Assembly (NCBI RefSeq): GCF_005870085.1
Contig: NZ_SZNM01000015.1
Span: 1-64,000, forward strand
Source: Aquibacillus sediminis
GTDB taxonomy: Bacteria; Bacillota; Bacilli; Bacillales; Amphibacillaceae
Reading direction: 5' to 3'
Length of the DNA: 64,000 bases
Shown here: piece after piece, positions 1 to 9,473 of the stretch
Layout of the letters: each line of letters starts with the position of its first letter
Numbering within the stretch: position 1 is the first letter of the stretch
Notes under the pieces: generated by a model
Database searches by the model: none
What the model was told of the DNA's origin: nothing
Seen by the model: only the letters and a program-made list of their open reading frames with translations
Position numbers and translations under genes: made by a program

Positions 1-62
1 TTTTTCTACTAAAAAAGACACTGAAAATTCCTTTTGATTTTCGCCATTCGCCACTTCAGTTC

Positions 63-293
63 CTATTTTATCTCGCCACCGACAATGTCATTTCCGAAAT
101 GAATGCCATCTAATATGGCTGCTAACAAAATAGACATGGCTCCAACTGTACTTTTACCAAAACCAGTTATCTTATGGTTAGTACCGCAGATGTCACATTT
201 CAATTGTTTATAAGATGTCCACCAAAACGATTTAAAGATTTTGCTCCATTTAAATGTTGAGTTGCAATTATCACATTTTTGCAAATGAATCAC
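63..293 (-). CDS. Small CXXC/CXXC zinc-ribbon membrane protein
   Basis: The 76-residue product has CDNC at residues 7-10 and CDIC at 33-36, the spacing of a small zinc ribbon, followed by a hydrophobic segment (about 49-65) that could span the membrane. It resembles the short CXXC-x20-CXXC family found in many Bacilli, whose function is not known. It stands alone on the minus strand. Metal binding is inferred from the cysteine pairs only. Confidence 0.6.
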   Translation of the reverse strand: MIHLQKCDNCNSTFKWSKIFKSFWWTSYKQLKCDICGTNHKITGFGKSTVGAMSILLAAILDGIHFGNDIVGGEIK

Positions 294-459
294 TACTAAG
301 ATTTTAGTTTTTCATAGCGTTTGCAATTCTATTATAGCATCTATTTTCTACGTGAATATACTCAATTCTTATTGAATTGTCCTGCCCATATACTTCAAAA
401 AAAGGTGCTATCTCTTTTTTGAAGAAACGCACCCGTTAGCTTAATATAAAATAATTGTT

Positions 460-1062
460 TTAACCAATCACATCTTTAAGTTCCATATTCTCGTTTGTTA
501 CTTTATCCAATTCACTCCAGAAATCAACCCAATAATAATCTGTAACAGTTTTATCTTGAACATTTTCATATTCTTCGAATAAAGGTAACCACTCTTTGTG
601 CAAAGATTGTATTGCTTTTATTGTTTTAATATCTTCTTCATCACTTACTGTAAATGAGTAACTGTTCTTTATCCTATTAGACTCAATATGCTTTAAGAAG
701 TCTTCAGTAATACCAAGTATTGAGTCATAAAAACTATATTGTGGGTTTTGATTATCCCTATCCACCTTTAAATAGGTTTCTAACTGCTGCATTTCAATTT
801 TATTATGAATAACTCTATTATAATTAAAATTCAATTTGGCAATTTGGTCTTTTGTCATTGTTTTTGTAGATGTAATTTCTCTCCAAACATCTGCGTTCTC
901 TTTAAATAACGAGGACATTTTACTCATTTCATTTCCAATTTGCTGTGAAAGATAACCTTCGTATTGGTGATTTTGTTTCCGTTCCGTGTTAAATAAATAG
1001 AACAATGTAATTATAAAAACAACTAATAATATCATCGTGATTGAAATAACTCTTTTAGACAT
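460..1062 (-). CDS. Membrane-anchored protein of unknown function
   Basis: I do not recognise this protein. Starting at the ATG at 1062, which has a good GGAGGG ribosome binding site (the open frame extends 12 codons further upstream without one), it is 200 residues. It begins MSKRVISIT and has one N-terminal membrane helix (about residues 4-21), then a charged, helix-rich extracytoplasmic region with many Lys/Glu/Asn. Size and layout resemble the gene at 14589-15134, but the sequences are not obviously alignable by eye. No signal peptidase or lipobox site is clear. Confidence 0.6.
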   Translation of the reverse strand: MSKRVISITMILLVVFIITLFYLFNTERKQNHQYEGYLSQQIGNEMSKMSSLFKENADVWREITSTKTMTKDQIAKLNFNYNRVIHNKIEMQQLETYLKVDRDNQNPQYSFYDSILGITEDFLKHIESNRIKNSYSFTVSDEEDIKTIKAIQSLHKEWLPLFEEYENVQDKTVTDYYWVDFWSELDKVTNENMELKDVIG

Positions 1063-1169
1063 TGTATCCCTCCAAAGTGTAGTAACAGATATATTCATAT
1101 AAAATGCAGCTACTTGAATTAACCTGCTTCTTTAACACAATAGGAGCTGCCATACTCGACAGCCCCTTG

Positions 1170-1196
1170 TTCAACTATTGCTCTCCAATAGTTGAA
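1170..1196. terminator. Perfect hairpin between two minus-strand genes
   Basis: TTCAACTATTG and CAATAGTTGAA form an 11-bp perfect stem with a 5-base loop, just beyond the stop of the gene at 1201-1629. No long U-run follows, so termination is likely but weak. The motif TAGTTGAAC recurs at about 1712, 14341 and 14569. Confidence 0.45.
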
Positions 1197-1200
1197 AAAC

Positions 1201-1629
1201 TTATAAATCCTTATGCCATTTGTTGTCTCCCATAATCCTTTCTATTAAGTGATGTTCATCCCAAACTGCCGCAGCTTCCAATCCCTCGCATTCTGCCTTG
1301 TTAGACTTCCTTATCTCACCTTTATAATAAATAGAAAATTCACCTGATATTGTATCTCGTATGTATTTTGGTGGAGGGAAAGTTTCTTCATTTGAAAATG
1401 GGCGATTATCTACAACTTCCCATTTACCAGAGGTTAAGACATCTTTATATACACCTACATTAAACTGATATTCTTCCTTATCTGGCAAATCGTCAATACT
1501 ATCGCCAATATGTTCATATATTCCAAAGCCAGCATCTTTGAATACCTTTCCAAAAGCATACTTTTCATTCGGTAAGGGAATTGCATAAACATCACCGATT
1601 TTTAATCTTCGTCTTCTTTTTCCCGACAT
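1201..1629 (-). CDS. Imm26-family immunity protein (orphan)
   Basis: The 142-residue protein carries the hallmark N-terminal block of the Imm26 family, KIGDVYAIPLPNEKYAFGKV at about residues 10-29, after a basic start (SGKRRRRLK). Imm26 proteins are predicted antidotes to polymorphic or contact-dependent toxins. No toxin gene lies beside it: the neighbours are an unknown membrane protein and a coiled-coil protein. It may therefore be an orphan immunity gene kept against toxins of relatives. The family call is fairly secure; the role is inferred from the family. Confidence 0.7.
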   Translation of the reverse strand: MSGKRRRRLKIGDVYAIPLPNEKYAFGKVFKDAGFGIYEHIGDSIDDLPDKEEYQFNVGVYKDVLTSGKWEVVDNRPFSNEETFPPPKYIRDTISGEFSIYYKGEIRKSNKAECEGLEAAAVWDEHHLIERIMGDNKWHKDL

Positions 1630-1958
1630 ATATTATCCCTCTATTTCAGTACAGTTATATTTTCTTACTTTATATATTATCAGTTAACCTTTATTAAACT
1701 AAACTGCCCGTTAGTTGAACAAGCTCGTTCTATTTCTCTATGTAATTTTATCATAAAACCCCAGAAACCCTTTCTGAAAATTAAAACAACTCATTCATAG
1801 CATACATATCTAGCTTAAAATAACATAGCTATTAACACTCCGTTTCGCACCGCAATTGCACGCTGCACATAAATTTATGTACGTTTGTTTAAAAGGTTGT
1901 TATTTGTTAGGTTAACTGAAGTGCCAAAAACTAATAAACGTTGTTATATCAATAAAAA

Positions 1959-1993
1959 AAGAAGTACAAAACACTATGCGTTTTGTACTTCTT
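1959..1993 (-). terminator. Strong intrinsic terminator
   Basis: AAGAAGTACAAAAC (1959-1972) pairs perfectly with GTTTTGTACTTCTT (1980-1993). Read on the minus strand it is followed by a run of T, so it terminates transcription from the coiled-coil gene at 2126-2464. Confidence 0.8.
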
Positions 1994-2125
1994 AGTATGT
2001 TATTTATCGTTGTCTCTCCTAGAACTGGTTCCGTCATTTTAAAACCAAAGCGTCTTTTGTGATACTTGAACATGGTGTGTTTCAGTATGTTATGTTGAAT
2101 TACCGCCACGGATCGGAGCTATTTT

Positions 2126-2464
2126 CTATTCCTCATCAGCCTTTAACATTAGAATGTCTTCTTCTGCTTTCGCAATCTTTAATAACTGAGAATCTAACCG
2201 CCTATGGAACTGATGGAATTGATTTGTTAATGTGCGATCTAATTGTTTGGTTACCTCACCTACTAAAGCATCATAATCCAATTTAATCGTATTGCCGTTC
2301 TTTTCTAGCAACTCTTTAATATCGGTTATATCAATTTGATTTACCGTCACACGATGCTCAATACTGTCCACGATCTCAAGTCGTGCTAATCGTGATTCGA
2401 TTTGATCAAGCTTATGATTCATTTCTTCCAATTTTTGAAGAATGTCATTTTGTGGATGTTCCAT
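2126..2464 (-). CDS. Coiled-coil protein, unknown function
   Basis: The 112-residue acidic protein is almost entirely predicted coiled coil: repeated LEEMNHKLDQIESRLARLE-type heptads in the first 30 residues and a second helical block near the C terminus. It has no membrane segment or recognisable catalytic motif. The start ATG has the binding site AAAGGGG. Similar short coiled-coil proteins are common and unannotated in Bacillus relatives; I assign no function. Confidence 0.65.
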   Translation of the reverse strand: MEHPQNDILQKLEEMNHKLDQIESRLARLEIVDSIEHRVTVNQIDITDIKELLEKNGNTIKLDYDALVGEVTKQLDRTLTNQFHQFHRRLDSQLLKIAKAEEDILMLKADEE

Positions 2465-2647
2465 TATAACTGTTCCCCTTTCTTAGCTCGTTCATATTCT
2501 ACCATTGATGCCTTGAAAAATTGTTACAATCAAATGAATCATTTCATATTTTGATTTGTTCATTCGCTTCATTTGATTGACATTTTAACTAAAAGGGGGT
2601 TACCTATTACTTTTCCCGGTAAAAGTGATTGATCAGTACGTTTAAAA

Positions 2648-3124
2648 CTAATTCAAATCGAATGCATCCTTATAATACTCCCTTAATTCAGAAGCATTGT
2701 CTTGCCATTGTACTTGTTGTCCTTTGACAATTTGACCAAGCGCATCCAAACATCTATGCCAGCCTGCCGCAACATAGATAATCATTTCTTTATCATCAAA
2801 TGTGTGCGTAAACACCATTTCGCAACCATGATCTTTTGGTTGGATGGTCATTTGAATCCAATCATCTACCTCGCGGAACACAAAGGTATGGGGTGGGGTT
2901 AATTCGGTTATAACGCCCTCATATGTAGACCCTTCGCCATCATCAAAGCCAATCTCCCCCCCTACCTGGAGATCCATATCCCCTGTTGCAAAAGGATACC
3001 ATTGGGTAAAAGCATTTGGATCGGTAATGACACTGAAGACGTCTTCCTGCTTCATGTCAAAAAATCGTTCGAATCTTAATGCATAACGGCCATCTTTCTT
3101 ATGTAGTGTCCCATACTTACTCAT
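2648..3124 (-). CDS. SRPBCC / AHSA1-like domain protein
   Basis: The protein has about 158 residues. RFERFFDMKQEDVFSVITDPNAFTQWYPFATGD near the N terminus is the typical opening helix-strand of START/SRPBCC (AHSA1-like) proteins, with later strands GVITELTPPHTFVFREV and MVFTHTF. The family binds hydrophobic ligands in a deep cavity; the ligand here is unknown. The start is one of two adjacent ATGs behind AGGAGGGTGAT; the second (3124) has the better spacing. A fragment of a paralogue lies at 6813-6905. Confidence 0.8.
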   Translation of the reverse strand: MSKYGTLHKKDGRYALRFERFFDMKQEDVFSVITDPNAFTQWYPFATGDMDLQVGGEIGFDDGEGSTYEGVITELTPPHTFVFREVDDWIQMTIQPKDHGCEMVFTHTFDDKEMIIYVAAGWHRCLDALGQIVKGQQVQWQDNASELREYYKDAFDLN

Positions 3125-3211
3125 CATATCACCCTCCTAATTTGTATCTACCATTTTATCTCGGGAAGTGGGTTCGGATCATGTTGTTACAATAGATTAA
3201 GTGGTTCCTCG

Positions 3212-3286
3212 TTACTTATCTTCTCTTAACATGTATTCATTTCCATCCTGGTCGTAAAATGTAAACATTGTTCCAAACGGCATGGT
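3212..3286 (-). pseudogene. C-terminal remnant of a VOC/glyoxalase protein
   Basis: The minus strand reads TMPFGTMFTFYDQDGNEY then MLREDK and a stop. This is the typical last strand of a vicinal-oxygen-chelate (glyoxalase/bleomycin-resistance) domain, where the final Glu binds metal. Nothing recognisable of the rest of the domain is in frame upstream, so it is a gene fragment. Confidence 0.55.
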
Positions 3287-3553
3287 TAACTTTATTGATC
3301 ATATAAATCTCCTTTTCAAATTAAGTCCAATTGTATTAGGTATTTTACGCCAACAACATACAAGAAACAACCTTCCATCAGTCTCTTCACCACCGGCGAG
3401 AATCCGAAGAAAGGGTATGTCGCTCATTTATGAATCATCTTTTGGGTAACATATAGTTGTATACTTATGGTGATAAATAAAAAGATCATGTGCATCTTCA
3501 AGCAGTCCGGGATGGTTGCCTGTTAGGATGTGATCATGTTGGAGGGTTTTGGT

Positions 3554-4702
3554 ATGAAACAGTTTACTGAAGAAGAAAAAATACAGATCTTATCTGATTT
3601 AATTGCGATTAGATCTGTCAACGAAAATGAAATCGAAGTCGCTAATTACTTAAAAGATTTATTTGCTGTGTACGACATTGAATCAAAGATTGTTCCTGTT
3701 ACAGACACGCGCGTTAACTTAATCGCTGAAATTGGAAGCGGCAGTCCCGTCATTGGTGTTTCTGGTCATATGGATGTTGTCTCTCCTGGTGATGAAAGCG
3801 AGTGGACGTCTGACCCGTTCACATTGACAGAAAGAGACGGAAAATTATACGGACGTGGAACAAATGACATGAAAGCTGGTTTAGTAAACCTTGCCTTAGT
3901 GATGATTGAACTCAAAGAGAACAATCAACTAACAAATGGTACGGTCCGGTTTATGGCAACAACTGGTGAAGAAGTCGGTGGCGCAGGTTCTAAAAAATTA
4001 TACGAAGAAGGCTATATGGATGATGTCGATTATCTATGGGTTGCAGAGCCTTCTCCTGACACAATTATTTACTCACACAAAGGCTCCCTTAACTTTCGAA
4101 TAACATCCATTGGTGAAGCGGCGCACAGTTCGATGCCTGATCAAGGGTATAACGCGATTAATCCATTGATGGCCTATCTATTAGAACTAGACGAAAAATT
4201 GAATGGCGATGATCGCAAAAATGATGTCCTCGATCAATTGGTGATGAGTACCACTATTTTTAATGCAGGCAACCAAGTAAATTCCGTTCCAGAAAAAGCA
4301 GAAGCGGAAATAAACGTGCGGACTATTCCAGAATTTGATAACGATGAAGTGATTGACTTATTCCACACAACAGCGGACAAATACAATCAAGAAGGCGCGA
4401 ACATTGAGGTTGAAGTGACCATGTCCTTGCCAAGTGTTTTCACTTCAGGACAGTCTGACATGGTTGATCTTACGAAAGACCTCGGTAAAAAATATTTAGA
4501 TTTAGACATTGCGGTTAAAGGGTCTCCAGGTGTAACGGATGGATCCAACTTGTTAAGAGATAAAGATGAAACCTTCCCATTCATGATGTTTGGACCAGGT
4601 GAAACAAAAATGGCACACAAAACAGACGAATATGTCTATAAAGATTACTACTTTGCCTTCTTCGATATTTATAAAGAATTAATATTAGGGTTAACGAAAT
4701 AA
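3554..4702 (+). CDS. M20-family peptidase/deacylase (ArgE/DapE type)
   Basis: The 382-residue metallohydrolase is of the ArgE/DapE/ACY1 group, which cleaves N-acyl amino acids such as N-succinyl-diaminopimelate or N-acetylornithine. The zinc ligand motif SGHMDVVSPGD is near residue 75, GRGTNDMKAG near 105, TGEEVGG (general-base Glu) near 140 and the dimerisation-domain HSS near 195. It starts at the ATG at 3554, which follows GGAGGG with correct spacing; an earlier in-frame ATG at 3530 lacks a site. It stands alone, so the substrate cannot be read from context. Confidence 0.88.
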   Translation: MKQFTEEEKIQILSDLIAIRSVNENEIEVANYLKDLFAVYDIESKIVPVTDTRVNLIAEIGSGSPVIGVSGHMDVVSPGDESEWTSDPFTLTERDGKLYGRGTNDMKAGLVNLALVMIELKENNQLTNGTVRFMATTGEEVGGAGSKKLYEEGYMDDVDYLWVAEPSPDTIIYSHKGSLNFRITSIGEAAHSSMPDQGYNAINPLMAYLLELDEKLNGDDRKNDVLDQLVMSTTIFNAGNQVNSVPEKAEAEINVRTIPEFDNDEVIDLFHTTADKYNQEGANIEVEVTMSLPSVFTSGQSDMVDLTKDLGKKYLDLDIAVKGSPGVTDGSNLLRDKDETFPFMMFGPGETKMAHKTDEYVYKDYYFAFFDIYKELILGLTK

Positions 4703-4709
4703 AACTAGA

Positions 4710-4755
4710 GACAGGGCTCTGCGTGGACAGTTATCCATATGGAGTGCCCGACGAC
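4710..4755. repeat. Family-A palindrome, copy 1
   Basis: Degenerate copy with core CGTGGACAGTTATCCATAT followed by GGAGTGCCCGAC. It lies directly behind the M20 peptidase stop and could act as its terminator. Confidence 0.7.
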
Positions 4756-4857
4756 TAGTTTCAGCAAGCCTTTGACTTTTTTATTCATGTCATATTTTCC
4801 ATAAACCTGAGTGGTCGTAAGTATTTGAAATGAAATTGGATGTGAAAGAGGGATGTT

Positions 4858-5520
4858 ATGCCATATCATTTTGGAGTAAAGGTACTTGAAGGAAAACGTG
4901 GATTGAAGTTAACACGAGAAAAATATGCAGTGGTGAGTAACAAAAATTCATTAGTTCGTTTTTCCAGGGATATTTATGCTGATGAAGCAGGAAAATTTTA
5001 CACAGATGAATGGTGTGAAAACCAGTTGAAGGACAGTTTGAAAAATTATGACTTAAACATGGAATATTTCTCGCTACTTGATCACAGTAAATTTTGTGAA
5101 GCAATAGAAGCGTTTCTTAAACGGAATAAGCAATTCACGGAAGTGTACGACCTTAACCTGTATGAGGGAAAACCAGGATATTACCTATTGGTTCTTGATG
5201 AATACTCACAAGTGTATGTTGGTACGACAAATAATATTAAAAAACGTATTAGGAAACATTGGTCGCATAGTATACCTTTTGATCGGCTCCTGTTCCCAAT
5301 GGGTAACGTTGAATCCTCAATACTATCCATTGATAGCTTTCGTTCTCTTGACACTACACGAATTTTTGCATATGAAACCAAACAAACTTTTGATAGTGAA
5401 AACAAATTTATAAATCAATTCCCTACTGAGTTTGTAAGTAATCGGATGGCTGGCGGAAAAATTACTGGTGGATTACCTCAAGCAATAACAATGATGAAAA
5501 AGAGGAATTTAAAGAGATAA
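4858..5520 (+). CDS. GIY-YIG nuclease family protein
   Basis: The 220-residue protein has its GIY-YIG core at about residues 108-150: GYYLLVLDEYSQVYVGTTNN with the following IKKRIRKHW, which gives the GYY...YVG pair and the conserved Arg. The Asn and Gly near KFINQFPTEFVSNRMAGGK complete the fold. The first 100 residues match nothing I know. Such standalone proteins may cut or bind DNA, but the usual catalytic Glu is not obvious. RBS GAGGGATGTT precedes the ATG. Confidence 0.7.
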   Translation: MPYHFGVKVLEGKRGLKLTREKYAVVSNKNSLVRFSRDIYADEAGKFYTDEWCENQLKDSLKNYDLNMEYFSLLDHSKFCEAIEAFLKRNKQFTEVYDLNLYEGKPGYYLLVLDEYSQVYVGTTNNIKKRIRKHWSHSIPFDRLLFPMGNVESSILSIDSFRSLDTTRIFAYETKQTFDSENKFINQFPTEFVSNRMAGGKITGGLPQAITMMKKRNLKR

Positions 5521-5552
5521 TGATATTATTTGTCAATTGGGTCTGCGTAATA

Positions 5553-5598
5553 AGGTCAGGCACCATATGTGCAAGTGTCCATATGCAGTGCCTGATTC
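5553..5598. repeat. Family-A palindrome, copy 2
   Basis: GGTCAGGCACCATATGTGCA then AGTGTCCATATGCAGTGCCTGA. The outer arms GGTCAGGCA and TGCCTGA pair. It sits between two convergent genes (GIY-YIG and the CBO0543-type protein). Confidence 0.7.
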
Positions 5599-5664
5599 CA
5601 TTCGTCGCGAAGGAAGACGCCTATGGATCATTTATTGAATTGTCTCTGTTACGCCAGACCACTA

Positions 5665-6294
5665 TTAATACCGTAGCTTACGTCTTTTTCGTTTTTTATC
5701 CCCAAATATATCCTCAAGAAATGTGTGATAGTAAAAGTCAACCAACGGCTCGAAATACTTGGAGCGGTGATTTACCAATATTGGTACTTTGAATTTAAGA
5801 ATATAAAAAGCTGTCGAAACTGTAGATAAAGCCAATGTAATCAAAGGTCTCTTAGAAAATAAATGGCTGCACACAAACATTTTAACGTATATTAAACCGG
5901 ACCAGTAAATATTCCACCCATGGGAATAGAGGATTAATTTTTTCTTATGTGCCACATATTCAACAATCGAAGCAATGATCGTCCATCTAATAATATAAGA
6001 GACTTGCCTTACTCGTTCACGTGGCATTTTTGATAAGAAGATAAGAACGATTAAGGGAGTTATAATTAGCGTATAAATGAAGCGGATAACCAACCAATGG
6101 ATACCATTTGGGGCAAAATCCCAAACAAGGTGCCTTCTACATAATAGATAATAAATTGCATTAAATGAACCAACATAAGCCATATTCTTATAATACTTAG
6201 GAATATCCCGTAATGAATGAGTGAAAACACTTAGTAACACAATACACGTCATCAAAATAATATGCTGATTTCTAGTTTTAAGATTCTTTCTCAT
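5665..6294 (-). CDS. CBO0543-like multi-pass membrane protein
   Basis: About 209 residues with five or so hydrophobic segments and a very basic C-terminal tail (KKRKRRKLRY). The block YYLLCRRHLVWDFAPNG, with its trailing W/R motif, is typical of the CBO0543 membrane family common in Bacilli and Clostridia; its function is unknown. The ATG at 6294 is preceded by AGGGG at good spacing. A TTG two codons upstream is an alternative start. Confidence 0.7.
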   Translation of the reverse strand: MRKNLKTRNQHIILMTCIVLLSVFTHSLRDIPKYYKNMAYVGSFNAIYYLLCRRHLVWDFAPNGIHWLVIRFIYTLIITPLIVLIFLSKMPRERVRQVSYIIRWTIIASIVEYVAHKKKLILYSHGWNIYWSGLIYVKMFVCSHLFSKRPLITLALSTVSTAFYILKFKVPILVNHRSKYFEPLVDFYYHTFLEDIFGDKKRKRRKLRY

Positions 6295-6418
6295 ATACAA
6301 ACCCCTATATAACAGATTGTATAAATAGGATTTGTATTAGTAACCAATTACATACATTGGAGGCCTTCATTATGTAGCACTGCCCAATTGCTTGAGGGGC
6401 AACCCCAATTCAGTACGA

Positions 6419-6769
6419 TCATTCCCGCAAAATCTTCTCCATCGCTTTTCCCTTTGCTAATTCATCGATCAGTTTGTCCAAATAGCGAATTTCTTGCATC
6501 GTTGGTTCTTCAATGTCCTCCACTCGGACACCACAAATCACACCTTTAATCAAACTTCGTGAAGGATTTAGCTTGGGAGCTTCTGCAAAGAAAGTCTCAA
6601 AGTTTGTCTGTTGGTCTAGTTGGGCTTCTAACCCTTCCTGGCTATACCCTGTTAACCAGCGAAAGATTTCATCAACTTCTGCTTTCGTACGTCCTTTCTT
6701 CTCCGCTTTTTTAATATAATGGGGGTAGACACTCGCAACACTCATAGTATAGATTTTATGTTTAGTCAT
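6419..6769 (-). CDS. DUF2200 family protein
   Basis: The 116-residue soluble protein has the family signature [25 protein letters not shown] at the start, a WLTGY motif near residue 40 and the [21 protein letters not shown] block near 80. DUF2200 proteins are widespread and uncharacterised. GGGAGATGTACC before the ATG supports the start. Confidence 0.85.
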   Translation of the reverse strand: MTKHKIYTMSVASVYPHYIKKAEKKGRTKAEVDEIFRWLTGYSQEGLEAQLDQQTNFETFFAEAPKLNPSRSLIKGVICGVRVEDIEEPTMQEIRYLDKLIDELAKGKAMEKILRE

Positions 6770-6812
6770 GGTACATCTCCCTTATTTGAATTTTCTTTGA
6801 CCCAAAAAGTAA

Positions 6813-6905
6813 TTACTCATCCAGATCAAATGCATGTTTATAATGTTCCCTTAATTCCACAGCATTATCTTTTCATTCCACTTTTTGTGACGTTGACGAT
6901 CTGCT
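6813..6905 (-). pseudogene. C-terminal remnant of an SRPBCC paralogue
   Basis: The minus strand encodes DNAVELREHYKHAFDLDE-stop, close to the end of the gene at 2648-3124 (DNASELREYYKDAFDLN). Nucleotide similarity extends a little further upstream, where the frame is broken. It is a decayed duplicate, 3.7 kb from the intact gene and in the same orientation. Confidence 0.75.
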
Positions 6906-7216
6906 CAAGTACATAGCAATGTTTATAGGTCTTTTTACGAGGAGGAGCTGCTGCCTTCATCTTAAAGGCTGTTTCCACCTATGACATAAAAAAATATTCA
7001 CTTCTGTTGGACTTCATTCGTTAGCCCTTAATATTAATGACCAATAGGCGAGGTTCATTCTGATTTCGGACAATTACTGTGCAGTAAATTTTTTCTGTTT
7101 TAGATGATTTTGTGAAATAACTTAAGCTAAGGGAGGCAAATTATTTTTCGTAACAATAGTATGAATCTGCCATAAATGACACAACCTAACATTAATTATT
7201 TTAGGGAGGGTTAATT

Positions 7217-8224
7217 ATGCCAGAAAAAGCATCAATTACATCATCAGAATTAGGAACGTTATGGCTTACATATCAAGAAAAAACAATGATCCTGCGAATG
7301 TTAGAGTATTTTATAGCGAAAGCAGATGATGAAAAAGCCAAGGATATTATGACTAATTTGCATGAAGAACTTGAAATATATGTTGGCAAAATTGTTCAGA
7401 TCTATGAAGAGGAAGGTGCTGTTATACCAGTTGGATATACATCACAAGATGTAAATAAGGATGTCCCAAAGCTATATGATAATGGTTTTGACATTATGTT
7501 TGTACGCCTTTTAAAACAAATCAGTATGGGATTACATTCATTAAATATGACAATGACGTTTCGTGAAGATATAAATATGCTTTTTGAAAACCTTACAGCT
7601 ATCACCCAAAAGTATTTCAGGATTTGCTCTCAATATTTGCTTGAAAAGGGGTTACTTGTTAGAACACCTCACGTTTCGATGCCAAAATCAGTTGAATTTG
7701 TTAAAGATACTAGTTATTTAGGTGGGCTAACTCTCAATCCATTTAGTCAAAAAAGAACAATGAATACGATAGAGGTCTCTTACGTTCATAAAGCTATTGA
7801 ATCAAATATTACAGGTTTACAATTGATTTTAGGTTTTGGACAGTGTGCAAATGATGTTGAGGTAAAAAAATACTTTAATGAGGGTGCAGAGCTTGCTAAA
7901 GGCATTGTAAAAGAATTGAGTGAAGTCCTGATTCAAACAAACCTTCCAACTCCTCAAACTCCAGGAGGGAATGCAACTCGTTCAACAGTAGCTCCATTTT
8001 CTGATAAGCTAATGATGTATTGTACAAGTCTTTTTTGTAGTTTTTCAATGGGAAGTAATTCACTCGGAACTGCTTTTAGTTTACGAAATGACTTGTCCGC
8101 AAAAAATGGGATTTTTATAAAAGATATTTTTGAATATGCTCATAAGGGCGCAAGAATCATGATTAAAAATGGTTGGATGGAAGAGCCGCCTCAAATGGAA
8201 GACCGTAAACAAAAAATGAATTGA
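7217..8224 (+). CDS. DUF3231 family protein (two tandem repeats)
   Basis: The 335-residue soluble protein is made of two copies of the DUF3231 module (about 10-165 and 180-325). Each starts with an S-x-E-x-x-x-L-W-type or SYVHKAIESNITGLQL helix and continues in all-alpha, ferritin-like style. The family is found mainly in Bacillaceae; some members are linked with spores, but no activity is established. RBS AGGGAGGG precedes the ATG. The membrane-protein gene at 8235 follows 10 bp later and is probably cotranscribed. Confidence 0.8.
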   Translation: MPEKASITSSELGTLWLTYQEKTMILRMLEYFIAKADDEKAKDIMTNLHEELEIYVGKIVQIYEEEGAVIPVGYTSQDVNKDVPKLYDNGFDIMFVRLLKQISMGLHSLNMTMTFREDINMLFENLTAITQKYFRICSQYLLEKGLLVRTPHVSMPKSVEFVKDTSYLGGLTLNPFSQKRTMNTIEVSYVHKAIESNITGLQLILGFGQCANDVEVKKYFNEGAELAKGIVKELSEVLIQTNLPTPQTPGGNATRSTVAPFSDKLMMYCTSLFCSFSMGSNSLGTAFSLRNDLSAKNGIFIKDIFEYAHKGARIMIKNGWMEEPPQMEDRKQKMN

Positions 8225-8234
8225 GTGATATTAG

Positions 8235-8714
8235 GTGAGCTACCATAAAAAACCTAAAAAACATGAAGCTTTATTATGGAGCATAGCATTACCAGGATTT
8301 GGTCAGTTCTTAAATGGAAGGTTATACAAAGGGAGTATATTTATTCTTTTAGAATTTCTTGTAAATGTATTAAGTGACTTCAACTTAGCGATTATATATT
8401 CATTTACAGGTGAAATACAAAAAGCCATTGATGTTACAAATTATCAATGGCTTATGTTCTATCCTTGTTTGTATATGTTTGCCATGTGGGATGCATATAG
8501 GGATGCAGAAGGAGAAATAAATCCATATTCGTATATCCCCTTTGTATTTAGTGCTTTTTTTATAACAATTGGATTGATTTTTTCAACAAAACTAAAAATA
8601 ATGGGAATCGTATTAGGTCCAGTAATTCTACCTATACTTTCTTTAATACCAGGTCTAACGATAGGATTTATCATTTATCACATTGTTCTTACAAGGAACT
8701 ATAGAAGACACTAA
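8235..8714 (+). CDS. Multi-pass membrane protein of unknown function
   Basis: The 159-residue protein begins SYHKKPKKHEALLWSIALPG, followed by FGQFLNGRLYKGS. This loop is typical of small TM2-like or DUF5683-like membrane proteins. Four or five hydrophobic helices follow. The start is GTG with a poor binding site, which suggests coupling to the DUF3231 gene 10 bp upstream. I assign no function. Confidence 0.6.
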   Translation: MSYHKKPKKHEALLWSIALPGFGQFLNGRLYKGSIFILLEFLVNVLSDFNLAIIYSFTGEIQKAIDVTNYQWLMFYPCLYMFAMWDAYRDAEGEINPYSYIPFVFSAFFITIGLIFSTKLKIMGIVLGPVILPILSLIPGLTIGFIIYHIVLTRNYRRH

Positions 8715-9300
8715 AAAGTTACTTCTGTTTTTCAGCTAAGAGAGCTTTAGTTGAAGAAGGAATGATTTTAAAAGGCCTCTTTTGTTTCGCAGTACAACGA
8801 TACTATCCAATAGCTAATGATCTTCCGCAATCGGGCGCGATTGCGGTAGGTCGTTTGGCTGCAATCAATTTTTTATTGCAAAATCAAAAAATATATACTT
8901 AACTATCAAAATAGCAATCAAAAAGCTACTAAAAAATAACTTTTCATCCCCCTATTGTATACATCCGAGCTGAAATTTCCTGTTCCACTCTCTTAACCCG
9001 TTAATGCAGTAAACTGGAAAAATTGAAGACTTACTGTTTTTTTAAGAAAACCTTCTATTACACATCCACTTCTCATTAAACAAACAATTTCAACAAGTAT
9101 ATAAATGAGATTGTAAATGCGAAAGTTACCATGTTCATAAGTTACTATTTCTTGCCTTCCTTTATCAATAAACTAACGTCATTACTTAAAATAGTCGCTA
9201 TATAGTTACAAACTCTTTTAAAATAAACTGTTTTCTTTATTTCCCATCAAAATAGGGCGTTCCCCTTCTTGAGGATACATCCCCCTATAACATAAGTGTA
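8715..9300. other. Intergenic stretch with one perfect hairpin
   Basis: No convincing gene. At 8825-8846 CCGCAATCG and CGATTGCGG form a 9-bp stem around GGCG, similar in style to Bacillus intergenic hairpins. The rest is AT-rich, with scattered open frames that lack starts or family resemblance. Confidence 0.5.
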
Positions 9301-9307
9301 ACTAAAA

Positions 9308-9360
9308 GTGTGACAACCGAAATATGTCGAATTCTACAAACCGGTTGTGACAGGTACCAC
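9308..9360. repeat. Family-E palindrome, copy 1
   Basis: GTGTGACAACCGAAATATGT, CGAATTCTACAAACCGGTTG, TGACAGGTACC. The centre is a TGTCGAATTC-type palindrome and the ends (GTGACA / TGTGAC) are complementary. A second copy is at 13839-13901. Confidence 0.6.
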
Positions 9361-9413
9361 AATACAACAAACCTGTCCCTCTGTCCCACGGCAAATAAAT
9401 TTTTTGACAAAAG

Positions 9414-9462
9414 TTACTACTAGACTTACAATTTAACTATTCAATAAAACACTTGAATAGTT
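9414..9462 (+). promoter_or_regulatory. Promoter -35 and ArsR/SmtB-type operator
   Basis: TTGACA (9414-9419) is a consensus -35. At 9435-9462 a perfect 10-bp inverted repeat, AACTATTCAA and TTGAATAGTT with an 8-base spacer, overlaps the expected -10 region. The TTCAA/TTGAA half-sites are typical of ArsR/SmtB operators. The regulator encoded just downstream is of that family, so autorepression is likely. Confidence 0.7.
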
Positions 9463-9473
9463 GGTAGGTGAAC

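Noticed and set aside
1912-2109. 65-codon minus-strand open frame (GTG start)
   Set aside because: It runs through the perfect terminator hairpin at 1959-1993, has no binding site and no family resemblance.
5520-5792. 90-codon plus-strand open frame
   Set aside because: It crosses repeat copy 2 and overlaps the 3 prime end of the CBO0543-like gene on the other strand; no protein features.
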